This document shows, piece by piece, positions 43,461 to 50,328 of a DNA stretch of 64,000 bases (positions within the stretch are counted from its first letter, which is position 1; every line of letters begins with the position of its first letter). The stretch spans positions 868,001 through 932,000 of the forward strand of contig NZ_JAPEOR010000003.1 in the NCBI RefSeq assembly GCF_026341125.1, written 5' to 3'. The notes below the pieces were generated by a model. It worked only from the letters and a program-made list of their open reading frames with translations, had not been told where the DNA came from and ran no database searches. The translations under genes and the position numbers were made by a program. The DNA is from Streptomyces sp. NBC_01142. GTDB taxonomy: Bacteria > Actinomycetota > Actinomycetes > Streptomycetales > Streptomycetaceae.

Positions 43461-44453
43461 GTGATCCGGATCCATTTGACGGCCGCGGACTTCGCGCGGG
43501 TCCGGTTCGCGTCCGGGGCGGCCCCGTTGCAGGAGCTGAACGCGGCCCTCCTGAAAATGTGCCGTCCGGACGACGGACTGCTCTTCGGCCGCTGGAGACG
43601 ACGGTTGCTCCAGTCCTTGCCGGCCGCCGTCGGGCCGCTGAGGGACCTGGTCCCCGCGGACGTGGCCCCCAACTTCATCGACGTGATCAGCGACAGTCTC
43701 AAGGAGGGACTGGACACCGTCCGGGCTTCGCCCCCGGACCTGGTCCGCTCCGAAATCGAGCGAGTGTACGCCCAGCGCACGCCCCCGGTTCCGCCGTGGA
43801 TCCGCGACCTGCACCGAGGTGACGCCGACGCCTGGTAGCTCCTCCGCCGGGCACAGCACGCGGCCTTCGAAACAGTGCTGCGCCCTGTATGGCCCCTCGT
43901 GCAGGACCTGCACCAGACGGAGTTCACCCGCCATGCCCTGGCCGTGGCTGAGCACGGTGTCGGCGCCGCACTCGCCGCACTCCTCCCCAGCACCCGACTG
44001 CACGAAGGGGTCTGGCAGTTCGAGGCGTCGGGTGAGCGGGACATCAAACTGCGCGGCCACGGCGTGGTGCTACTGCCCACCTTCCACTGGACCGGCCATC
44101 CCCTCATCTCCCACCTGCCCGACCGCCCCCTGGTCCTGACCTACCCGGCGGGTCCGGGCCTGCCCCTTTCGCTTCCGCCGACCGGGACCGGTGGAACGGA
44201 CGATGCGCTGGCCGGGGTGCTCGGGCGAACCCGCGTCGGCATACTGCTCCTGCTCGCGGAGGAACACACCACCAGCGAGCTCGCACGGCGGCTGGGCGTC
44301 AGCAATGCCACCGTTTCCGCCCACACCGCCGCGCTGCGCGGCGCAGGCATGATCACCACGGTCCGCGCGGGACGGGCGGTTCTGCACCGGCGCACTGCTC
44401 TGGGGAGCCTGCTGGTTCGGCGACGCAGTGGAACGCGGAGCGCGAACGGCTGA
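43461..44453 (+). pseudogene. ArsR-like winged-helix regulator interrupted by one in-frame amber codon
   Basis: A 331-codon frame (GTG 43461, AGGGAAA upstream) is open and conserved-looking throughout except for TAG at 43836-43838, between RGDADAW and LLRRAQHAAFETVLRP. The frame continues without shift on both sides. The N-terminal part is the DUF5937-like helical domain of streptomycete ArsR-type regulators. The C-terminal part holds the DNA-binding wing (LLLLAEEHTTSELARRLGVS, NATVSAHTAALRGAGMITT). In paralogues I recall, the interrupted position is Glu (GAG), so a single G-to-T change explains it. Either a recent pseudogene, a sequencing error, or a readthrough product. Confidence 0.75.
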
Positions 44454-44521
44454 CAGCCCACGGCCATGGTCCGCCTCAACCGGTACGGGCTGCACACCTG
44501 GTCGGCCGATGGCGCGCCGGC

Positions 44522-44875
44522 TCAGTTCCGCTCGTCACTCCCGGCGCCCGACAGCAGTTTCTCGTGGGACCGCTGTCCGCGGGCGGCGCTCGTGAGGGGG
44601 CCGGGGCCCGCGTTCGCCGCCGAGTGCAGAGCACGCAGGGCCAGCAGCAGCACACCGATGTCATCGAGGTAGACGGGGTCGGGAATCAGGTCGACAGGGC
44701 AGATGGCATAGACGAGCGCACCCCAGAAGACCGCCTTGTTCTTCAGTGGCACTCCGGCCTCGCGCAGTACCGCACGGGCCCGTGCCACCTTGACGACCAG
44801 CACGAGGGTCACCGCCAGCATCGCCAGGACCGCGATCGCGGCGACGATCAGAGCGACCGTCAGTTCGGTACTCAT
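44522..44875 (-). CDS. DUF1232/YkvA-family membrane protein
   Basis: A 117-residue protein. One N-terminal membrane helix (TVALIVAAIAVLAMLAVTLVLVV) is followed by the YkvA signature: LKNKAVFWGALVYAICPVDLIPDP and YLDDIGVLLLALRALHS. The second hydrophobic block with CPVDLIPD is the family hallmark. Function is unknown in any species. Starts at ATG 44875. A hydrophilic tail ends the protein. Convergent with the broken ArsR-like gene. Confidence 0.88.
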   Translation of the reverse strand: MSTELTVALIVAAIAVLAMLAVTLVLVVKVARARAVLREAGVPLKNKAVFWGALVYAICPVDLIPDPVYLDDIGVLLLALRALHSAANAGPGPLTSAARGQRSHEKLLSGAGSDERN

Positions 44876-45107
44876 GGTGCGGTCTCCTCGGAGCGACGGT
44901 CTGGGCTGTCTTTATCTGTGTTCCCCCCGGGGCGTCGTCCAACGGCGGGCGGCGCCTGCATCTGCGACATGCCGACCGCGTCACCTCTCACCGAGGCCTG
45001 CCGGAGTGGCGGTACTCGTGCAGCCCGCAACCGGCCACCCCGCCATGGGGACATCCGTCCCACCAGCGGTATATGTGGCCGGCAGCGTGCGGAAGTACGA
45101 GTACGGC

Positions 45108-45599
45108 CTACTGGGTGCCGGCGAGCTGCTCCGAGAGCTCCTGCTCGTCCTGCTCCGTGAGTGAGGTCTTGAGGAGGGTTCCGCCGTAGCGCTGCATCTC
45201 AGCAGCGAACTTGTCTTCGGTGATCTTCGACGCCATGATCACGACGGCTGAGGAGCCGGGCTTGAGGAGGTTCTGGACCTTCGCCCGGAATTTGTCGTCG
45301 ACCCCCATCTGGCTCAGCTTGCCGATGAGCCCCCCGACAGCGGCGCCCACCACGCCGATTCCGGGGAGGAGTACGAGGATCCCGAAGACCATGCCCCACA
45401 GGGCGCCGGCGGTGGCCGACACGGCCACTTTCTCGCTCCTGCCGGGGGTGTCGACGTGGATCTCGCCGTTTTTGTCCACCGAGACGACGGCGAGTCCGGT
45501 GAGGTCGACCACGTGGCCCTTCTGCAGCTCCTGAACCGCCTTGAAGGCGTCGCTCGCGACTGATGGGTCGTCGTAGCCGATGACGATGAGTTCGGACAT
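45108..45599 (-). CDS. DUF1269-family protein
   Basis: A 163-residue protein with the DUF1269 layout. An N-terminal alpha/beta domain (ELIVIGYDDPSVASDAFKAV, VDLTGLAVVSVDKNGEI) is followed by a Gly-rich hydrophobic hairpin (GALWGMVFGILVLLPGIGVV and GAAVGGLIGKL) and a C-terminal SSAVVIMASKITEDKF domain. Members are membrane-associated and of unknown role; in actinomycetes they are often stress-linked. ATG 45599 follows AAGGAGG at ideal spacing. Monocistronic. Confidence 0.88.
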   Translation of the reverse strand: MSELIVIGYDDPSVASDAFKAVQELQKGHVVDLTGLAVVSVDKNGEIHVDTPGRSEKVAVSATAGALWGMVFGILVLLPGIGVVGAAVGGLIGKLSQMGVDDKFRAKVQNLLKPGSSAVVIMASKITEDKFAAEMQRYGGTLLKTSLTEQDEQELSEQLAGTQ

Positions 45600-45755
45600 C
45601 AATGCCTCCTTGGTCGCCAGATCGGCACTACGAACCATATGTCTGATTTTCCGATGGGGCAGAAGATGTGTGGGGCGCGCTGCGGCGGGCCGTGGCGGCG
45701 CCGGGGTCGACGATGGGCTGCCGTGATCGACCGCCCTCCGCGATGTTAAGAATCT

Positions 45756-45784
45756 TTGACACGATGTCTGAGTTGCTTTACATT
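45756..45784 (+). promoter_or_regulatory. Strong vegetative-type promoter, probably leaderless
   Basis: TTGACA (45756-45761), an exact 17-base spacer, and TACATT (45779-45784). The next gene's ATG is at 45791, six bases after the -10, which is where transcription should begin. No ribosome site precedes that ATG, so the mRNA is probably leaderless. This is the best consensus promoter in the window. Confidence 0.75.
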
Positions 45785-45790
45785 CGTGGA

Positions 45791-46213
45791 ATGCCATTCG
45801 AAGAGAAGAGCGCATGGGTCATGGGGGTGCTCGCGGTCGGTACGTATGCGGGCTACCTCCTCGTCATTCTTGGGCGCGCGGGAGACGCCCCTCTCGCCGA
45901 GGTGCCGTACGTGGCGGCGCTGCTGTGGGCACTGGGCATCTCGATCGCAGCGTCGATCGTGCTCCATATGCTCATCGCGATGTTCTGGCCGAAGGACAAG
46001 AAGGATCAGCGCGACCGGGAGATCAATCGGTTCGGCGAATACATCGGCCAGTCATTCGTCGTCATCGGGGGGGTGGCGGCGCTCGGCATGTCGATGGCCG
46101 AGCTGGACTACTTCTGGATCGCCAACGCGGTCTACCTGGCGTTCGTGCTGTCGGCGATCCTCGGTTCCACGGCCAAGATCGTCGCGTATCGCCGGGGCTT
46201 TCAGCCATGGTGA
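45791..46213 (+). CDS. Four-helix integral membrane protein paired with an XRE regulator
   Basis: A 140-residue membrane protein with four hydrophobic segments (WVMGVLAVGTYAGYLLVIL; VAALLWALGISIAASIVLHML; FVVIGGVAALGMSM; AVYLAFVLSAILGSTAKI) separated by a charged loop (WPKDKKDQRDREINRFG). No transporter or enzyme motif. ATG 45791 is chosen because it coincides with the predicted transcription start; an upstream ATG (45764) lies inside the promoter. The stop overlaps the XRE regulator start. Membrane protein plus small XRE regulator pairs are widespread and are thought to couple a membrane signal to transcription. Confidence 0.8.
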   Translation: MPFEEKSAWVMGVLAVGTYAGYLLVILGRAGDAPLAEVPYVAALLWALGISIAASIVLHMLIAMFWPKDKKDQRDREINRFGEYIGQSFVVIGGVAALGMSMAELDYFWIANAVYLAFVLSAILGSTAKIVAYRRGFQPW

Positions 46214-46440
46214 AGCCCACCAGGGTCACGAACGCGATCCGGGCACTCCGGTTCACGCACGGAGAGATGACACAAGCGGATCTGGCCGAGCGAATCGGCG
46301 TATCACGTCAGACCGTCATTGCCATCGAGCAAGGCAGGTATTCGCCTTCCCTCGAAATGGCATTTCAGATCGCCAAGGTGTTCAAGGTCCCGCTCGACAC
46401 TGTGTTCCAGTACCCGGACAGCGAAGGAAAGACACCATGA
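46207..46440 (+). CDS. Small XRE-type helix-turn-helix regulator
   Basis: A 77-residue DNA-binding protein that is almost entirely one HTH_3 domain: MTQADLAERIGVSRQTVIAI, then EQGRYSPSLEMAFQIAKVF. It resembles the YozG-like regulators that accompany a small membrane protein. ATG 46207 overlaps the membrane-protein stop by seven bases, and its own stop overlaps the oxidoreductase start by four, so all three genes are one translationally coupled operon. It probably regulates its own promoter at 45756. Confidence 0.88.
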   Translation: MVKPTRVTNAIRALRFTHGEMTQADLAERIGVSRQTVIAIEQGRYSPSLEMAFQIAKVFKVPLDTVFQYPDSEGKTP

Positions 46441-47408
46441 AGGCAATAGTCCAGGAGAAGTACGGGTCGCCCGATGACCTGGAACTCAAGGAGATCGACA
46501 AGCCGGTGGTCGGCGATGACGACGTGCTCGTACGCGTTCACGCCGCCGGCCTCGACCAGGGCGTCTGGCACCTCGTCACCGGCCTGCCGTACCTGCTTCG
46601 CATCATGGGGTTCGGGCTGCGCAGACCCAAAACCCGCGTTCCGGGTCTGGACGTCGCAGGGCGCGTCGAGGCAGTGGGCCGGAACGTGACCCGGTTCCAG
46701 CCCGGTGACGAGGTGTTCGGCACCTGCGCGGGCTCCTACGCCGAGTACGCCTGCGCGCGCCAGGACAAGTTCGCGCCCAAGCCGACGAACGTCACCTTCG
46801 AGCAGGCGGCGGCAGTCCCCAGCTCCGCTTTCGCCGCCCTCCAGGGTCTTCGCCGCAGCGCACAGGTCCAGGCAGGGCAGAAGGTGCTGGTCATCGGTGC
46901 GGGCGGAGGCGTCGGGACGTTCGCGGTGCAGCTGGCCAAGGAGTTCGGAGCGAACGTCACCGGTGTGTGCAGCACGAAGAAGACGGAACTGGTCCGCTCG
47001 ATCGGCGCCGACGACGTCATCGACTACACACGCGAGGACTTCGCGAACAGGCCGCACCGCTACGACCTGATCCTCGACGCCGCGGGTGGTCGTTCGCTGT
47101 CACACCTCCGGCGTGCTCTCGAACCCCGGGGAACTCTCGTCATCGTGGGATCCGAAACGGGAGGACGGTGGATGCGGGGCGTGGACCGCGCGCTCCGGGC
47201 GGCGATGCTGTCACCGTTCGTGAATCACACACTGCGGATGCTGGTGTCCACGGAGCGCACGGAGGACCTCCAGTTGCTGGGGGAACTGATCGAGGCCGGC
47301 AAGCTCACTCCGATCGTCGACAGGACCTTCTCGCTGAGTGAGGTTCCCAAGGCCATTCAGTACCTGACGGACGGCCACGCCCGCGGCAAGGTCGTCATCA
47401 CGCTGTGA
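46437..47408 (+). CDS. Zinc-independent MDR-type NAD(P)-dependent oxidoreductase (quinone-oxidoreductase-like)
   Basis: A 323-residue medium-chain reductase. The GroES-like N-terminal half (DDVLVRVHAAGLDQGVW, PGLDVAGRVEAVG, FQPGDEVFGTC) lacks the zinc-ligand cysteines of alcohol dehydrogenases. The Rossmann motif VIGAGGGVGTFAVQLAK lies near residue 155, and SIGADDVIDY follows. This is the quinone-reductase/RTN4IP1-like branch. ATG 46437 follows GAAGGA and overlaps the XRE stop. It is the last gene of the three-gene operon; a role in redox detoxification is likely. Confidence 0.9.
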   Translation: MKAIVQEKYGSPDDLELKEIDKPVVGDDDVLVRVHAAGLDQGVWHLVTGLPYLLRIMGFGLRRPKTRVPGLDVAGRVEAVGRNVTRFQPGDEVFGTCAGSYAEYACARQDKFAPKPTNVTFEQAAAVPSSAFAALQGLRRSAQVQAGQKVLVIGAGGGVGTFAVQLAKEFGANVTGVCSTKKTELVRSIGADDVIDYTREDFANRPHRYDLILDAAGGRSLSHLRRALEPRGTLVIVGSETGGRWMRGVDRALRAAMLSPFVNHTLRMLVSTERTEDLQLLGELIEAGKLTPIVDRTFSLSEVPKAIQYLTDGHARGKVVITL

Positions 47409-47454
47409 GGTGAGACGTGACCGGCGGCCGGCGGGTGGATGAGGCCCCGTGGGC

Positions 47455-47474
47455 GGGGGCGAGCGCCCGCCCCC
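47455..47474. terminator. GC hairpin between convergent genes
   Basis: GGGGGCG (47455-47461), loop AGCGCC, CGCCCCC (47468-47474): a 7-bp all-GC stem 46 bases after the oxidoreductase stop and in the gap before the convergent gene at 47550. It may serve both directions. Confidence 0.5.
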
Positions 47475-47549
47475 AAGCCCGGTCGCGGCGGCGGGTCGAC
47501 GGCATGAAGGTCTGGCCGTACCGGGCGAAGGGGCGCCGGGGCGTTCGGG

Positions 47550-48287
47550 TCAGGTGGTGGGGGACTGGTAGAGGCCGCGGCCGGCTCGGTGTGCCCTGGA
47601 GGTGGCGACGAGGCGGTCGAGGGTACTGCGGACGGCGTTGATGCTGCCTGTGGTGTCGTCACGGCCGAGAGCTTGGGCGACGTCGCGGGCACGGACGGGG
47701 CTGCCGTCGGTCGTGGCCAGGAACTCCACGATCTGCTCGGTGAGGCCGCTGCTGTCCTTGGGCGTTGTGACGGGCGCGGTCTTCTTTGCTGTGGTGGAGG
47801 CGGTGCGCCTTGCCGCGGTCGTCTTCTTCGCCGGGCGGGACTTCTGCTTTTCCTTCTTGGAGGCCTGTGTGGGCTGCTTCCGGCCGGTGGCGGCAGGCGC
47901 CTTGCGGGTCCTGCGGCGGGTGGGGGCCGGGGGAGTGGCCGCTGCCTCCTCCTCCGGTGCTTGGGGGGTGTCTGTCTCGTGGGTAACGGGGGCAGACTCT
48001 GTCTGCGCTGTGGACTTGGGGCCTGTGGCGAGTTCGGCCTCGGTGCTGGCAGAGGGCGCGGGCTTGGTTTCGGGGGCGTTGTCGGGAGCGGCCGGCTCCT
48101 GAACCTGGGGGGCTGCGGTCAGTGCCTGCAGGGCGGTGAGGGCGTTGCGTACCGATTCCAGACGCTCGGTGACATGAGCGAGCTCCTTCTCCAGGGTCTG
48201 CTGGTGTTCTTCCAGTCGGGGAAGTTCCGCCTGCAGGAGTGCAGTTGTCGCTGCGACGCTTCCCGGTGTGCCGGCTGTGGAGGTCAT
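47550..48287 (-). CDS. Lys/Ala-rich histone-like protein with coiled coil and winged-helix-like end
   Basis: A 245-residue protein in three parts. Residues 10-60 form a coiled coil (ELPRLEEHQQTLEKELAHV, TERLESVRNALTALQAL). Residues 65-185 are a Pro/Ala/Glu then Lys/Arg/Ala-rich disordered tract (TRRRTRKAPAATGRK, KKEKQKSRPAKKTT, STTAKKTAPV) like the tails of H1-type bacterial chromatin proteins. The last 55 residues (LTEQIVEFLATTDGSPVRAR, DVAQALGRDD, SINAVRSTLDRLVATSR) look like a winged helix. This suggests a DNA-binding architectural or regulatory protein; no exact family is known to me. ATG 48287 follows AAAGG at 8 bases. Confidence 0.7.
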   Translation of the reverse strand: MTSTAGTPGSVAATTALLQAELPRLEEHQQTLEKELAHVTERLESVRNALTALQALTAAPQVQEPAAPDNAPETKPAPSASTEAELATGPKSTAQTESAPVTHETDTPQAPEEEAAATPPAPTRRRTRKAPAATGRKQPTQASKKEKQKSRPAKKTTAARRTASTTAKKTAPVTTPKDSSGLTEQIVEFLATTDGSPVRARDVAQALGRDDTTGSINAVRSTLDRLVATSRAHRAGRGLYQSPTT

Positions 48288-48807
48288 AGTTCTGCCTTTC
48301 CATCCGGCCCACCATTGCTGGACGCTGTCGGTGGGCACTGGGGGAGCAGCCTAGGGGGTGTTGCTGTGTTGTTGTGAGGGCCGGGAGCGATAATGCGACG
48401 GCAGCGGGTCGTGCTGGTCGCCGGACCGGTGCTGAGATCGTCCGCGTACGGCGCCTGAGCGAGGTCGTAGTGCGCTCCAACGGCATCGACCACCTGGCCG
48501 ACTTCGGGGTCGCATGCGGACAGGTCGACGCCCTGTAGTCGGTGGCGTTTCGCCGCCGGCGCAGTCGACCGCCGCGGCACACCACGCCGCCGCCGGACAC
48601 AGCAGCGACGCCCCGGCCATGGCGGTCCATGGCCGTCCATGCGGGCGTGCTGCACGTGCCCGGGCCGCCCGGATCGGTCGGGTCGTGTTTGGTGTTACTG
48701 ATGGCGGTACTGGTCGTTGTCATCCATCGCCGCTCGCGTACACGGCTTCCCCTTTGAGCGCATGAGCGCAACCTCATGAACGCGCCGTAGGTGTCGGTGT
48801 CGAACGT
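48288..48807. other. Intergenic stretch without a supported gene
   Basis: About 520 bases upstream of the histone-like gene and downstream of the ABM-monooxygenase gene. A plus-strand frame ending with TAG at about 48537 reads plausibly for 35 codons (LSEVVVRSNGIDHLADFGVA) but has no start or ribosome site and could be a remnant. The AT-richer part near 48350-48390 probably holds the promoter of the histone-like gene. Confidence 0.4.
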
Positions 48808-48843
48808 CACTGGCTTCCTCCCGGGCACGGGAGGAAGCCAGTG
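48808..48843 (-). terminator. Perfect terminator hairpin of the ABM-monooxygenase gene
   Basis: CACTGGCTTCCTCCCG (48808-48823) and CGGGAGGAAGCCAGTG (48828-48843) form a perfect 16-bp stem with a four-base loop, beginning two bases after the minus-strand stop at 48845. Confidence 0.85.
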
Positions 48844-48844
48844 G

Positions 48845-49207
48845 TCAGCCGGCGGGCTGCTGCGGTCCCGGGCCGACTTCGCGTACGACCGTGTAGGTGG
48901 GGACTCCGCTCATGCGTGGCTCGGCCCTGCCGGCCAGCCCGTCAACCGCCTTCTGGATGGCGGCCATCCGCCCCTCGGTGTCGGACGTCTCGACGAAGTT
49001 GCGATAGTCCGCCTCGTCCGCCCAGTGGACGATGTTGTACACCCGGGTCCCATCGGTGCTCACATGGAAGCGGGCCGATCGGTAGCCGGGATAGAAACGC
49101 ACCCACTGTTCCTGGAGGTTGGCGAACACGTCCACGAGCTCGGCCTGGGTGGCGGGACCGTCGACGGTGTAGTCGATGATCGAGTAGAAGCCGGTGTCGG
49201 TGCTCAT
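48845..49207 (-). CDS. ABM-type (antibiotic biosynthesis monooxygenase) protein, probable SoxR target
   Basis: A 120-residue protein of the dimeric alpha-beta barrel type. The order of elements fits an ABM monooxygenase: YSIIDYTVDGPATQAELVD, NLQEQWVRFYPGYRSARFHV, YNIVHWADEADYRNFVE. ABM proteins oxidise quinols or polyaromatic metabolites without cofactors. ATG 49207 has AGGAG upstream. A SoxR-type palindrome with 19-base promoter spacing lies 65-87 bases upstream, and an ABM-domain monooxygenase is one of the few SoxR-regulon genes of S. coelicolor (SCO1909, from memory), so this is probably its orthologue, induced by redox-active antibiotics. Confidence 0.85.
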   Translation of the reverse strand: MSTDTGFYSIIDYTVDGPATQAELVDVFANLQEQWVRFYPGYRSARFHVSTDGTRVYNIVHWADEADYRNFVETSDTEGRMAAIQKAVDGLAGRAEPRMSGVPTYTVVREVGPGPQQPAG

Positions 49208-49263
49208 GAGTCTGCTCTCCTGGTGTGTCGGCAATGCGCGTGGACGGCTGTCCGCTGAGGAAG

Positions 49264-49294
49264 ATCTTTCAACCTCAACCAGACTTGAGGTCAA
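49264..49294 (-). promoter_or_regulatory. SoxR-type operator and MerR-style promoter
   Basis: The 18-base palindrome CCTCAACCAGACTTGAGG (49273-49290) matches the SoxR box pattern CCTCAA-N6-TTGAGG. On the minus strand it lies between TTGACC (-35, 49289-49294) and AAAGAT (-10, 49264-49269) with a 19-base spacer, the over-long spacing that MerR-family activators such as SoxR compensate. It points at the ABM-monooxygenase gene. Confidence 0.8.
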
Positions 49295-49417
49295 GCGCGA
49301 TCCCTCGCCCCGTACGAGACACACTGCGACGACCCTCGCCCTGCGCCCCGCAGGCCACCTGCCCACGGCATGCCACCGAAGTGGAGCTGCGCCGGGCCCG
49401 TGACGCGCGCCCGCGCG

Positions 49418-50299
49418 TCAGCAGAGCATGGTGAGTGCCCCAGGCTGCACCCTTACCGTTACGGGGAGGGTCGCCTCGATCTCGCCGTCCGCGCCGTAGG
49501 GGATATCGCGATCGGCCTCGATGCGAACCTCCTTTCCCCGCAGGATCTCCACTTCCGGTCGCCCCAGGTGCGCCCCTGTTTTGAGCTCGTTCATGATCGC
49601 GAAAAACAGCCGCTTGGGGGCGTGCCGGATGACGACCACGTCCAGCAGGCCGTCGTCGAGCTCTGCGCCGGGGGCGATTTGACGGCCGAACCCGTAGAAG
49701 CGGGAGTTGGCGGCCACGACCGTGTAGCCGCGCCGTTCGTGCTGCACTCCGTCCACGGTGATGCGGTAGTCGACCGGCCGCCAGGTCAGCACCGCGCGGG
49801 CGCCGCCCGCGTAGTACGAGGCGGCACCCCTCAGAAACCGGGCCGTGTTGGCGTACTGGTTGGCCACCGCGTCGACGCCCGCGTACACACTGCCGAGCAC
49901 ACACGTCCGGTCGTGCACAGCGGATTCGACCTGGATGGTGTCGATCGCCCGCGGCGAGCCGTTGAGCAGCACTTCGGCCAGCGCCGGTGCCTCGGCCGGC
50001 AGCCCGAGCGCGCGGGCGAAGTCGTTGCCGCGGCCGGCCGGGACGATGCCGAACACGGTGTCGGTGCCGCTCAGCGCCCCGCCGACACAGCCGGCGATCC
50101 CGTCGCCGCCCACGGCGAGCACGACGTGTCCGCGCTCACCGGCCTGCTGCGCCAGCTCCCGCGCGTGCTCCAGGCTGCGGCTGTACTGGGTGTCGAGCTG
50201 TGCCCCGGCCTCCCGTAGGAGGCGGGCCAGCGGAAGCAGGGCCGCCGTACCGCTGGAACCCCCTGCGGTGGGGTTGACGATGGCGGTGAAATCTCGCAT
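49418..50299 (-). CDS. Diacylglycerol/lipid kinase (DgkB/YegS-type)
   Basis: A 293-residue lipid kinase. FTAIVNPTAGG (residues 4-14) is the N-terminal nucleotide-binding motif and LAVGGDGIAGCVGGAL (about 61-76) carries the catalytic GGDG. The C-terminal beta-sandwich has GFGRQIAPGAELDDGLLDVV and RGKEVRIEAD. Enzymes of this family phosphorylate diacylglycerol, sphingoid bases or related lipids. ATG 50299 follows GGAGG. It starts 30 bases after the alkyl-DHAP-synthase-like gene on the same strand, and the context suggests action on glycerolipid or ether-lipid intermediates. Confidence 0.9.
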   Translation of the reverse strand: MRDFTAIVNPTAGGSSGTAALLPLARLLREAGAQLDTQYSRSLEHARELAQQAGERGHVVLAVGGDGIAGCVGGALSGTDTVFGIVPAGRGNDFARALGLPAEAPALAEVLLNGSPRAIDTIQVESAVHDRTCVLGSVYAGVDAVANQYANTARFLRGAASYYAGGARAVLTWRPVDYRITVDGVQHERRGYTVVAANSRFYGFGRQIAPGAELDDGLLDVVVIRHAPKRLFFAIMNELKTGAHLGRPEVEILRGKEVRIEADRDIPYGADGEIEATLPVTVRVQPGALTMLC

Positions 50300-50328
50300 G
50301 AATGCGCCTCCGGTCGGCACGGGGCAAG

